Below are positions 1-5,176 of a stretch of 5,176 nt of DNA, piece after piece (within the stretch, counting starts at the first letter, position 1; each line of letters begins with the position of its first letter). Origin of the DNA: DATLFS01 sp035540935. Its GTDB lineage: Bacteria > Actinomycetota > CADDZG01 > WHSQ01. The translations under genes were made by a program, and so were the position numbers. The notes below the pieces were generated by a model that worked only from the letters and a program-made list of their open reading frames with translations, was not told the origin of the DNA and made no database searches. The stretch lies in NCBI GenBank assembly GCA_035540935.1, contig DATLFS010000020.1, positions 1-5,176 of the forward strand. The letters are read 5' to 3'.

Positions 1-10
1 GCCTGATCCG

Positions 11-883
11 GTGGGCGGAGGGCCATCGAAGCGCGCCGAGAGGGCGTTCGTCCTCGGCGGCGGCGGACGGCTCGGTGCGTGCGAGGTGGGGATGCTCCGA
101 GCCCTGTTCGAGCGGGGGGTCTGCCCCGACCTCATCGTCGGCACCTCGATCGGCGCCCTCAACGGCGCCGCGGTCGCGGTCGCGCCGACGATCGACACGA
201 TCGAGCGGCTCGAGGAGATCTGGACGTCGCTCGACAAGAGCGAGGTGTTCTCGGGCACGCTGCTGTCCGGCGCGCGGAACCTCGTCCGCACTCGCACCTC
301 GCTCCAGTCGAACGAGCCGCTGCGCGACCTGATCGAGCGGCTTCTGCCGGCGAAGACGTTCGCCGACCTCACCGTGCCCTTCCAGTGTGTCGCCGCGTCG
401 ATCGAACGAGCCGCGGAGCATTGGTTCGACGACGGCCCGCTGGTCGACGCCATCCTCGCTTCGTGCGCGGTGCCGGGCATCCTCCCGCCCATCGAGATCG
501 ACGGCGAGCACTTCATCGACGGCGGCGTCGTGAACAGCATCCCGGTGGCGCGCGCGGTCGAGCTGGGCGCGCGGGAGATCTTCGTCCTCCACGTGGGGCG
601 GATCGAACGCCCCCTGACGGTTCCCCGCAACCCGTGGCAGGTGGGGATGGTGGCGTTCGAGGTGGCGCGCCGCCACCGTTTCGCCCGCGACATCGTGTCT
701 CTGCCGGAGGGTGTGGTTGCGCACGTGCTGCCGGCGGGTGAGACCGCACCGCGCTTCGACAGCTTCGAGCAGCTCCGCTACAAGAACTTCAAGTCGATCG
801 TGCGGCACATCCGGGCCGCGCATGAGGCCAGCGCGGCGTACCTCGACGGTGCCGGGGTCGGCCGCTCCGCCGCCGGCGCATAG
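11..883 (+). CDS. Patatin-like phospholipase / acyl hydrolase
   Basis: This is a probable lipid acyl hydrolase of the patatin family, which cleaves acyl chains from phospholipids or other esters with a Ser-Asp dyad. Seen in the 290-residue product: a glycine-rich oxyanion-hole loop GGGGRLG at residues 16-22, the nucleophile elbow GTSIG at 44-48 with Ser46, and the DGG motif with Asp170 followed by VVNSIP. All key elements are present, so the enzyme looks intact, and the length is normal for a compact bacterial patatin. No signal peptide or membrane segment is visible, which suggests a cytoplasmic or peripheral membrane enzyme. The start is taken as GTG at 11. The frame stays open to the left edge of the window, and any ribosome binding site for this start lies largely outside, so the true start could be further upstream. 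The gene ends 10 bases before an acyltransferase gene, so the two are probably co-transcribed. Substrate cannot be told from sequence. Confidence 0.9.
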   Translation: MGGGPSKRAERAFVLGGGGRLGACEVGMLRALFERGVCPDLIVGTSIGALNGAAVAVAPTIDTIERLEEIWTSLDKSEVFSGTLLSGARNLVRTRTSLQSNEPLRDLIERLLPAKTFADLTVPFQCVAASIERAAEHWFDDGPLVDAILASCAVPGILPPIEIDGEHFIDGGVVNSIPVARAVELGAREIFVLHVGRIERPLTVPRNPWQVGMVAFEVARRHRFARDIVSLPEGVVAHVLPAGETAPRFDSFEQLRYKNFKSIVRHIRAAHEASAAYLDGAGVGRSAAGA

Positions 884-891
884 AGGAGGGG
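884..891 (+). promoter_or_regulatory. Strong Shine-Dalgarno of the acyltransferase gene
   Basis: The purine run AGGAGGGG follows directly on the TAG stop of the patatin gene and sits just before the ATG at 894. It decides the start of the acyltransferase: the same frame is open much further upstream (to 711), but those extra codons overlap the patatin gene and encode low-complexity Arg/Ala/Ser-rich sequence typical of a shadow frame. Confidence 0.75.
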
Positions 892-893
892 CG

Positions 894-1910
894 ATGGACC
901 GGGTGCCGCCGAAGTGGTTGCGCCGCCTGATCGTCGCCCCACTCGTGCTCGTGATCTGCCTCGCGCTGATCGCGATCTCGCCCGTGTTCCTCGTTCTGGC
1001 CGCGCTCGCCGACCTCGTCGTGCCGGGCAACTGGCGAACGCTCCGGCTCGTGTCGTTCGCCGTCTTCTTCCTCGTGATGGAAGCCGGCGGCCTCGTCGTC
1101 CTGTTCGCCCTGTGGATCTGGTCGGGCTTCGGACTCCGGATCAAGAGCGAGCGCTCGCTCGACCTCCACTACCGCCTCATGACGTTCTATCTGAAGCTCA
1201 TGTACCGGGCGGTGGCGCTGCTGCTCGGGCTGCGGATCAACATCGAGGAGCGGCGCGCCCCACAACCCGGCCCGGTGCTCGTCTTCTCGCGCCACGCCGG
1301 ACCGGGGAACTCGTTGATGCTGATCGGGACGATGATGATCGCCTTCAACCGCAGGCCGCGCATCGTGATGCTGGCGAAGCTTCAGTGGGATCCGCTGTTC
1401 GACACGATGTTCAACCGGCTGCCGAACCGCTTCATCCGGCACGAGAAGTCGAAGAGCGACCGCTACGTGGCGGCGATCGGCGATCTCGCCGAGAACCTCG
1501 GGGATCAGGATGCGTTCGTCCTCTTTCCCGAGGGACGCGACTTCACGCAGCGGCTGCGACGGAAGGCGATCGATTACCTGCGGAAGAAGGGTTTCGATCG
1601 GCATGCGGAGCGCGCCGAGGGGATGCTGCATGTGCTTCCGCCGCGACACCGCGGGCCGATGGCGGCGATCACCAACGCGCCTCAAGCCGACGTCGTGTTC
1701 GTCGCGCACTCCGTCCTCGAGGAGCTCGGCTCGTTCAAACAGCTGTGGCGGCGCATCCCGCTCGACGATCCGATCGACGGCCGTTACTGGCGCATCCCCG
1801 CCGCTGAGGTGCCGCGCACCGAGGACGAAGTGATCGAGTGGCTCTATTCGTGGTGGGAGGAGATCGACGAGTGGGTCGAGGAGCACAAGCTCCCGGAGCC
1901 GGCGCCGTAG
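894..1910 (+). CDS. Membrane-anchored PlsC-family acyltransferase (1-acylglycerol-3-phosphate acyltransferase-like)
   Basis: A 338-residue protein of the PlsC/LPLAT family, which transfers acyl groups to lysophospholipids or related acceptors at the membrane. Two hydrophobic stretches at about residues 11-43 and 52-79 predict an N-terminal membrane anchor ahead of the catalytic domain. Family motifs are visible: motif I as SRHAGPGNS with His134; a motif II-like NRFIR near 178-182; motif III as LFPEGRDFT at 210-218; and a motif IV-like hydrophobic strand VVFVAH at 267-272. The oddity is motif I: the usual HX4D reads HX4N, with Asn139 (codon AAC at 1308-1310) where the catalytic aspartate normally lies. 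The C-terminus, about residues 300-338, is acidic and Trp-rich. ATG at 894 is chosen for its strong Shine-Dalgarno and because the hydrophobic N-terminus follows at once. The gene lies 10 bases after the patatin gene, which suggests coupled translation and a shared role in lipid turnover. Family assignment is firm; acceptor and activity are not known. Confidence 0.87.
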   Translation: MDRVPPKWLRRLIVAPLVLVICLALIAISPVFLVLAALADLVVPGNWRTLRLVSFAVFFLVMEAGGLVVLFALWIWSGFGLRIKSERSLDLHYRLMTFYLKLMYRAVALLLGLRINIEERRAPQPGPVLVFSRHAGPGNSLMLIGTMMIAFNRRPRIVMLAKLQWDPLFDTMFNRLPNRFIRHEKSKSDRYVAAIGDLAENLGDQDAFVLFPEGRDFTQRLRRKAIDYLRKKGFDRHAERAEGMLHVLPPRHRGPMAAITNAPQADVVFVAHSVLEELGSFKQLWRRIPLDDPIDGRYWRIPAAEVPRTEDEVIEWLYSWWEEIDEWVEEHKLPEPAP

Positions 1911-1920
1911 GGAGGTCGGG

Positions 1921-1926
1921 TATCTT
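1921..1926 (+). promoter_or_regulatory. Possible -10 box upstream of the amphi-Trp gene
   Basis: The hexamer TATCTT fits the actinobacterial TANNNT -10 pattern and is an AT-rich island in GC-rich surroundings, right after the acyltransferase stop. Transcription from it would start near 1933 and give a leader of roughly 30 bases. No convincing -35 box is seen 16-18 bases upstream, so this is tentative. Confidence 0.3.
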
Positions 1927-1943
1927 CCGCGCGTTCTCGGAAG
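1924..1943. repeat. Short inverted repeat, 6-bp arms
   Basis: CTTCCG at 1924-1929 is matched by its reverse complement CGGAAG at 1938-1943, with an 8-base spacer. It overlaps the possible -10 box and lies between two same-strand genes. It could be an operator or a weak attenuator hairpin, but no T-run follows, and a 6-bp repeat in GC-rich DNA may be chance. Confidence 0.3.
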
Positions 1944-1950
1944 GCGGAGT

Positions 1951-1958
1951 GGAAGGAG
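1951..1958 (+). promoter_or_regulatory. Shine-Dalgarno of the amphi-Trp gene
   Basis: The purine run GGAAGGAG lies 7 bases before the GTG at 1966. It supports that GTG as the start of the small gene. Confidence 0.65.
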
Positions 1959-1965
1959 CCGGATC

Positions 1966-2223
1966 GTGGCCGGAGAGCGCGACGTAGAGAAGGTCTATTC
2001 GACCCAGGAGGTTGTGGCCAAGCTGAGGCGCCTGGCCGACGCCCTGGAGCGGGAGAGGCCCTTCCGGATCCAGATCGCCGGCGAGCGCATCAGGGTGCCG
2101 CGGCGCGCCGAGTTCTCGATCGAGCACGAGCGCGAGGAGGGCGAGGAAGAGATCGAGTTCCAGCTCAAATGGTCGATCGAGGAAGACGACGACGAGGGCG
2201 ACGAGGACGACACGACGGTCTGA
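1966..2223 (+). CDS. Small amphi-Trp domain protein
   Basis: An 85-residue protein that matches the amphi-Trp domain pattern (as I recall, TIGR04354): an N-terminal helix-forming part with VVAKLRRLADALE at 17-29, then alternating strands through FRIQIAGERIRVP at 33-45 and FSIEHE at 50-55, ending in EIEFQLKW at 62-69 with the hallmark Trp69. The name reflects amphipathic strands closing with tryptophan; the molecular function of the family is not established. After the domain comes a very acidic tail, residues 72-82, nearly all Asp/Glu. No signal peptide or membrane segment is seen, so it is probably cytoplasmic. The GTG start is supported by a Shine-Dalgarno 7 bases upstream. It sits 55 bases after the acyltransferase and 46 bases before the rsbQ-like gene, so it may be its own unit or belong to either neighbour. 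The domain identity is recalled from pattern, not searched. Confidence 0.82.
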   Translation: MAGERDVEKVYSTQEVVAKLRRLADALERERPFRIQIAGERIRVPRRAEFSIEHEREEGEEEIEFQLKWSIEEDDDEGDEDDTTV

Positions 2224-2231
2224 ATCGGGCA

Positions 2232-2246
2232 CGCCGCCGAGCGGCG
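2232..2246 (+). terminator. Candidate terminator hairpin after the amphi-Trp gene
   Basis: CGCCGC at 2232-2237 pairs with GCGGCG at 2241-2246 across a 3-base loop; an alternative 5-bp register gives a 4-base loop. It begins 8 bases after the TGA stop of the amphi-Trp gene and precedes the probable rsbQ promoter, which is the right place for a terminator. There is no T-run, so it would be a weak or non-canonical one. Confidence 0.35.
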
Positions 2247-2257
2247 GTCACAGGGCT

Positions 2258-2263
2258 TAGGCT
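2258..2263 (+). promoter_or_regulatory. Probable -10 box, leaderless start of the rsbQ-like gene
   Basis: TAGGCT fits the actinobacterial TANNNT -10 consensus and ends 6 bases before the GTG start at 2270, so transcription would begin at or within a base or two of the start codon. No Shine-Dalgarno lies at normal distance before that GTG, as expected for a leaderless message. No clear -35 hexamer is visible. It would drive the rsbQ-rsbP-like pair as one transcript. Confidence 0.5.
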
Positions 2264-2269
2264 GCCGCC

Positions 2270-3061
2270 GTGAACGTCATCGAACGGAACAACATCTCTT
2301 TCCTCGGGCCGGAAGACGGGCAGCCGATGCTGTTCGCCCACGGCTTCGGGTGCGACAAGAACATGTGGCGTTTCGTGTATCCGGAGTTTGAAGACAACTA
2401 CCGGATCGTCCTGTTCGATCACGTCGGTGCCGGCGGCTCCGACATCTCCGCCTACGACCGGGAGAAGTACTCGTCCCTCGACGGTTACGCGCAGGACGTG
2501 CTCGAGATCTGCGAGCAGCTCGACCTGAGGGACGTGATCTTCGTCGGGCATTCGGTGAGCTCGATGATCGGTGCGCTGGCTGTGAAGCGGGATGCGAGCC
2601 GCTTCGCGAGCCTCATCATGGTGTCGCCGTCGCCTTCCTTCATCAACGACGGCGACTACATCGGCGGCTTCAATCGGTCCGACATCGAGGAGCTCCTCGA
2701 GTCGCTCGACAGCAACTACCTCGGATGGTCGAGCGCGATCGCGCCGGTGATCATGGGCAATCCGGGTCGCCCGCAGCTGGCGGAGGAGCTGACCAACAGC
2801 TTCTGCCGGACCGATCCCGATATCGCGAGGCACTTCGCCCACGTGACGTTCACGTCCGACAACCGCGCCGACCTTCCGCACGTCAAGGTCCGCACGCTCG
2901 TGCTCCAGTGCAGCGACGACGCCATCGCCCCGGTTTCGGTCGGGCGCTACGTGCACGAACACGTGCCGGACAGCGAGTTCGCTCTCCTCGACGCCACGGG
3001 ACACTGTCCCAACCTGAGCGCGCCGGAGCAGACGGTCGCAGCCATGAAGTCGTTCCTTTAG
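2270..3061 (+). CDS. rsbQ: RsbQ-like alpha/beta hydrolase (energy-stress sigma regulator)
   Basis: A 263-residue alpha/beta hydrolase closely resembling Bacillus subtilis RsbQ (about 269 residues), in the same subfamily as the plant D14/KAI2 hormone receptors. Shared RsbQ-type signatures include FAHGFGCDKNMW at 22-33 (oxyanion region), VLFDHVGAGGSD at 47-58, LDGYAQDVLEICE at 70-82, FVGHSVSSMIG at 91-101, SPSPSFIND at 119-127, CRTDPDIARHFA at 179-190 and VLQCSDDAIAP at 211-221. The triad is Ser95, Asp217 and His245 (in ATGHCPNLS), so it should be catalytically competent. In Bacillus, RsbQ is required for RsbP to respond to energy stress, probably by supplying or processing a small hydrophobic ligand for the RsbP PAS domain. 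The next gene, 10 bases on, is an RsbP-like PAS-phosphatase, in the same order as in Bacillus; this supports the assignment strongly. No signal peptide is seen, so it is cytoplasmic. The GTG start appears leaderless. The ligand is unknown. Confidence 0.9.
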   Translation: MNVIERNNISFLGPEDGQPMLFAHGFGCDKNMWRFVYPEFEDNYRIVLFDHVGAGGSDISAYDREKYSSLDGYAQDVLEICEQLDLRDVIFVGHSVSSMIGALAVKRDASRFASLIMVSPSPSFINDGDYIGGFNRSDIEELLESLDSNYLGWSSAIAPVIMGNPGRPQLAEELTNSFCRTDPDIARHFAHVTFTSDNRADLPHVKVRTLVLQCSDDAIAPVSVGRYVHEHVPDSEFALLDATGHCPNLSAPEQTVAAMKSFL

Positions 3062-3064
3062 GGG
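3060..3064 (+). promoter_or_regulatory. Shine-Dalgarno of the rsbP-like gene within the rsbQ stop region
   Basis: AGGGG starts inside the TAG stop of the rsbQ-like gene and lies 7 bases before the TTG at 3072. It supports the rare TTG start and suggests translational coupling of the two genes. Confidence 0.5.
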
Positions 3065-3071
3065 CGAGACC

Positions 3072-4220
3072 TTGCGCGAGAGCGACTTCGAGGACCTCTA
3101 CGAGAACGCTGCCTGCGCGCAGATCTCGACGACGATGAAGGGCCTGATCCTGCGGGTGAACCGCGCCTTCCTGGAGTGGACGGGATACGCCGCGAACGAC
3201 GTCGTCGGGGAGAAGAGGTTCTCCGACCTCCTGACGCCCGGTGGGCGCATCTATCACGAGACCCACTACGCACCTCTCCTCAGCATGCAGGGGTTCGCGC
3301 GAGAGATCGCGGTCGACGTCGTGGCCGCAGACGGTCGAAGGTTGCCGGCGCTCGTGAACGCGGTGGTGCGAGAGGACTCCGACGGCGAGGTGGTGCGGAT
3401 CGCCCTGTTCCCGGCGGAGGATCGGCGGGAGTACGAGCGGGAGCTGATGAGGGCGCGCCGGCGCGCCGAGGAGTCCGAGGCGCGGGGACGTGCGCTGGCG
3501 CAGACGCTGCAGGCAAGCCTCATCCCTCCGACGCCTCCGCAGATCCCGCATCTCGACGTGGGCGCCGCCTTCCGGCCCGCGGGAGCAGGAGACGAGGTGG
3601 GCGGCGACTTCTACGACGTCTTCGAGATCGCGCATGGCGCCTGGGCGGTGGTGATCGGAGACGTGCGCGGCAAGGGAGCGGGGGCGGCTGCGGTAACGGC
3701 ACTCGCCCGCTACACCTTGCGGGCGGCGGCGATGCAGGCCAAGGAGCCGCACGGGATCCTCGACCTCCTCAACCAGGCGATGATCCGCCAGCTCGGCGAC
3801 ACCTTCTGCACGGTGTTGTTCGCCCGTGTGGCGCCGCGCGACGAGCGATCGTTCGAGGTGACGTTCTCCTCGGGAGGGCACCCGCTGCCGGTGTACGTAT
3901 CGGGTGCGGGAGACGCGGCGTTTGCCGGTCGACCCGGCACGATCATCGGGGTTCTGGACGATCCACCCCTCCACGACGACACCGTCGTACTCGAGCCGGA
4001 GGCGCTTCTCGCCTTCTATACCGACGGCGTCACCGAAGGCCGACGCGGGGGAGACCTCTACGGCGAGGGGCGTCTGCTCGGGGTGCTGACGGAAGCGCGT
4101 TCCTCGGACGCGACCGAGATCGCGGAGCGACTGGTGGCGGACGTCGTCGAGTACCAGGGGAGTTTGCCGCGCGACGACATCGCCGTGGTGGTGCTGAAGG
4201 TCCCGGGCGCGCCTCGTTAG
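3072..4220 (+). CDS. rsbP: RsbP-like PAS domain PP2C phosphatase (SpoIIE type)
   Basis: A 382-residue serine phosphatase with RsbP architecture (Bacillus RsbP is about 400 residues). Residues 6-115 form a PAS sensor with VNRAFLEWTGY at 29-39, GRIYHETHYAPLL at 58-70 and the closing strand ending RIALFPAEDR. Residues 116-147 form a charged helical linker, probably coiled coil, running into LQASLIPP at 146-153. Residues 160-377 are the PP2C domain with metal-binding motifs EVGGDFYD at 175-182 (Asp179), GDVRGKG at 196-202 (Asp197), SSGGHPLP at 266-273, YTDGVTEGR at 316-324 (Asp318) and DDIAVVVL at 368-375. All expected acidic metal ligands are present. The family dephosphorylates an RsbV-type anti-anti-sigma factor, freeing a sigma factor from its anti-sigma kinase. 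The TTG start at 3072 is preceded by AGGGG at 3060-3064, which overlaps the stop of the rsbQ-like gene, so translation is probably coupled; the next start, an ATG at 3135, would cut into the PAS domain. No RsbV/RsbW gene is nearby, so the target is inferred only. Confidence 0.9.
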   Translation: MRESDFEDLYENAACAQISTTMKGLILRVNRAFLEWTGYAANDVVGEKRFSDLLTPGGRIYHETHYAPLLSMQGFAREIAVDVVAADGRRLPALVNAVVREDSDGEVVRIALFPAEDRREYERELMRARRRAEESEARGRALAQTLQASLIPPTPPQIPHLDVGAAFRPAGAGDEVGGDFYDVFEIAHGAWAVVIGDVRGKGAGAAAVTALARYTLRAAAMQAKEPHGILDLLNQAMIRQLGDTFCTVLFARVAPRDERSFEVTFSSGGHPLPVYVSGAGDAAFAGRPGTIIGVLDDPPLHDDTVVLEPEALLAFYTDGVTEGRRGGDLYGEGRLLGVLTEARSSDATEIAERLVADVVEYQGSLPRDDIAVVVLKVPGAPR

Positions 4221-5176
4221 GGCGGGTCGCCCCAGATGCGGTCGCGGAGCGCGTCGGTGGCGGCGATCCAGGCGTCCTCCATCTCGCGCTCGGGCCGCGG
4301 CATCTTTCCGAAGATGACCTTCAGCCCGTCGCGGATCGTGTCGCCGTCGACGATGCCGTAGCCACCACGCAGGTACGGCGCGACCGGCAGAGCAGGGACG
4401 GTGTTGGGATCGTCGGGATCCGGCTCCGACGAGGCCGGCACCGCGGTCGACTGAACCGCGTCCTCGAGCTCGAGGCGGTCGAGGACGCCGTCGTCTAGAT
4501 AGCCGCGGCCTTTGCGCCCGGCGGCGAGACCGCCTCCGTGCGGTCCCTCGCGCGTGTCGCCGAGGTTGCGGCGCGCCGTGGCGAGCGTCTGGGCGATGTG
4601 CGAGCAGACCCAGGGGGCGGCCGCGCTCGTCCCGCCGAACTCGCGCGTGCCGTCGATCGAGGTGTTGCTTGCCGCGTCGAATCCCGACAGACCGAGCACG
4701 TCGTTCGGATAGCCGGTGTACCAGCGTTCGGTGCGCGACTTGGACGACGCCGCGCCTACGTTCACATGCCAGGAGGGACCTTGCCCCTCGAGGAAGATGA
4801 GCGGCGCGTGCAGGTTGCCGGATGCGAAGCAGACGATCTTGCCGCTCTCAACCGCGCGATGCGACGCCTCCGCGGTCTCGTCGAGCACAGGCGTCAGCAC
4901 CGACCACGAGTTCGTGATGATGTCGATCCACGGCTGCTCGGCCGCCCAGGCGAGCCCGCGGTCGGTCCCTTCGACGGAGACGAGCAGGATGTCCTCGCGT
5001 CCCGGCCCGTGCCGCATACCGGCCGCGACGGACGCCACGCCCGTGCCGTGGCCGAACTCGTCGAAGCCGGCCGACTCGCCGATGTTCTGGATGCCGACGA
5101 TCCCGATGATGTTGGTGCCGGGGATCCACCGGAGCTCGCCTTCCGCGAGCCGCGCCCATTCCTCCGCGTCCGCCTG
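4217..5176 (-). CDS. Subtilase (S8) family serine protease, N-terminus outside the window
   Basis: The C-terminal 319 residues of a subtilisin-like protease; the reading frame runs off the right edge. Numbering from the first visible codon (5174-5176): the His block is FGHGTGVASVAAG with His43, the oxyanion Asn block is CFASGN with Asn120, and the Ser block is FGGTSAAAPW with Ser183. The His-Ser spacing (140 residues) and Asn-Ser spacing (63) are close to subtilisin, so this is a compact catalytic domain. The catalytic Asp block must lie just past the window edge. The GTG at 5036-5038 falls inside the His motif and is not the start. After the Ser block comes a Pro/Asp-rich linker (about 245-268), then a GYGIVDG element at 271-277 and a charged helical C-terminus ending in DRIWGDPP. 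Whether it is secreted cannot be judged without the N-terminus. The TAA stop overlaps the stop of the convergent phosphatase gene. Substrate is unknown. Confidence 0.88.
   Translation of the reverse strand, partial: QADAEEWARLAEGELRWIPGTNIIGIVGIQNIGESAGFDEFGHGTGVASVAAGMRHGPGREDILLVSVEGTDRGLAWAAEQPWIDIITNSWSVLTPVLDETAEASHRAVESGKIVCFASGNLHAPLIFLEGQGPSWHVNVGAASSKSRTERWYTGYPNDVLGLSGFDAASNTSIDGTREFGGTSAAAPWVCSHIAQTLATARRNLGDTREGPHGGGLAAGRKGRGYLDDGVLDRLELEDAVQSTAVPASSEPDPDDPNTVPALPVAPYLRGGYGIVDGDTIRDGLKVIFGKMPRPEREMEDAWIAATDALRDRIWGDPP

Noticed and set aside
1..10. TGA at 4-6 as the end of an upstream gene
   Set aside because: Only a few bases are visible before it, so neither a reading frame nor a product can be supported.
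711..893. Upstream extension of the acyltransferase frame
   Set aside because: It overlaps the patatin gene and encodes Arg/Ser/Ala-rich low-complexity sequence; the ATG at 894 has a strong Shine-Dalgarno and starts just before the membrane segments.
789..1886. Long minus-strand open frame (365 codons) opposite the acyltransferase
   Set aside because: It mirrors a gene with clear PlsC motifs; the translation is His/Arg/Glu/Asp-rich with no recognisable domain, as expected for an antisense frame in GC-rich DNA.
2165..3004. Minus-strand open frame (279 codons) opposite the rsbQ-like gene
   Set aside because: It is antisense to a gene with many RsbQ signatures and has no domain of its own.
3657..3680. 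GDVRGKG in place of the more usual GDV(S/C)GKG in the phosphatase as a sign of inactivity
   Set aside because: The metal-binding Asp and the glycines are kept; the changed position is variable in this family, and all other acidic ligands are present.
2883..3974. Long minus-strand open frame (363 codons) opposite the rsbP-like gene
   Set aside because: It lies antisense to conserved PAS and PP2C motifs, and the product is Arg/His/Val-rich with no domain.
3176..4498. Plus-strand open frame (440 codons) spanning the rsbP-like gene and the protease end
   Set aside because: It is out of frame with the PP2C motifs, very Arg/Gly-rich, and crosses into the 3' end of the convergent protease; a typical GC shadow.
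4217..5038. GTG at 5036-5038 as the start of the protease gene
   Set aside because: The frame is open upstream and encodes the subtilase His block HGTG, so this GTG is internal and the gene is cut by the window edge.

Overview
The window is GC-rich, densely packed bacterial DNA with GTG and TTG starts and very short intergenic gaps. Codon third positions are almost always G or C, and one promoter looks leaderless with a TANNNT -10 box. Together with the protein types this points to an Actinomycetota lineage, perhaps a soil Thermoleophilia/Gaiellales-like organism. The lineage call is an inference from composition and gene style; the sequence carries no taxonomic marker.

Layout. (1) Positions 11-1910, plus strand: a two-gene lipid unit, a patatin-like acyl hydrolase followed 10 bases later by a membrane-anchored PlsC-type acyltransferase. 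(2) Positions 1966-2223, plus strand: a small amphi-Trp domain protein with an acidic tail and its own Shine-Dalgarno. (3) Positions 2270-4220, plus strand: an alpha/beta hydrolase very like Bacillus RsbQ, followed 10 bases later by a PAS + helical linker + PP2C (SpoIIE-type) phosphatase resembling RsbP. (4) Positions 4217-5176, minus strand: the C-terminal part of a subtilase (S8) serine protease. It converges on the phosphatase gene with a 4-base overlap of stop codons and continues past the right edge of the window.

How the genes work together. The strongest biological unit is the RsbQ/RsbP-like pair. In Bacillus subtilis these two proteins, in this gene order, form the energy-stress input of the SigB partner-switching pathway: RsbQ is needed for RsbP, through its PAS domain, to become active and dephosphorylate the anti-anti-sigma factor RsbV. 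No RsbV, RsbW or sigma factor gene lies in the window, so any target must be elsewhere. The patatin/PlsC pair could form a deacylation-reacylation cycle on phospholipids. However, the PlsC active-site motif reads HX4N instead of HX4D, which raises the question of whether it is catalytically normal. No tRNA, rRNA, mobile element, CRISPR array or long repeat was seen. There is no gene-free stretch over 60 bases.
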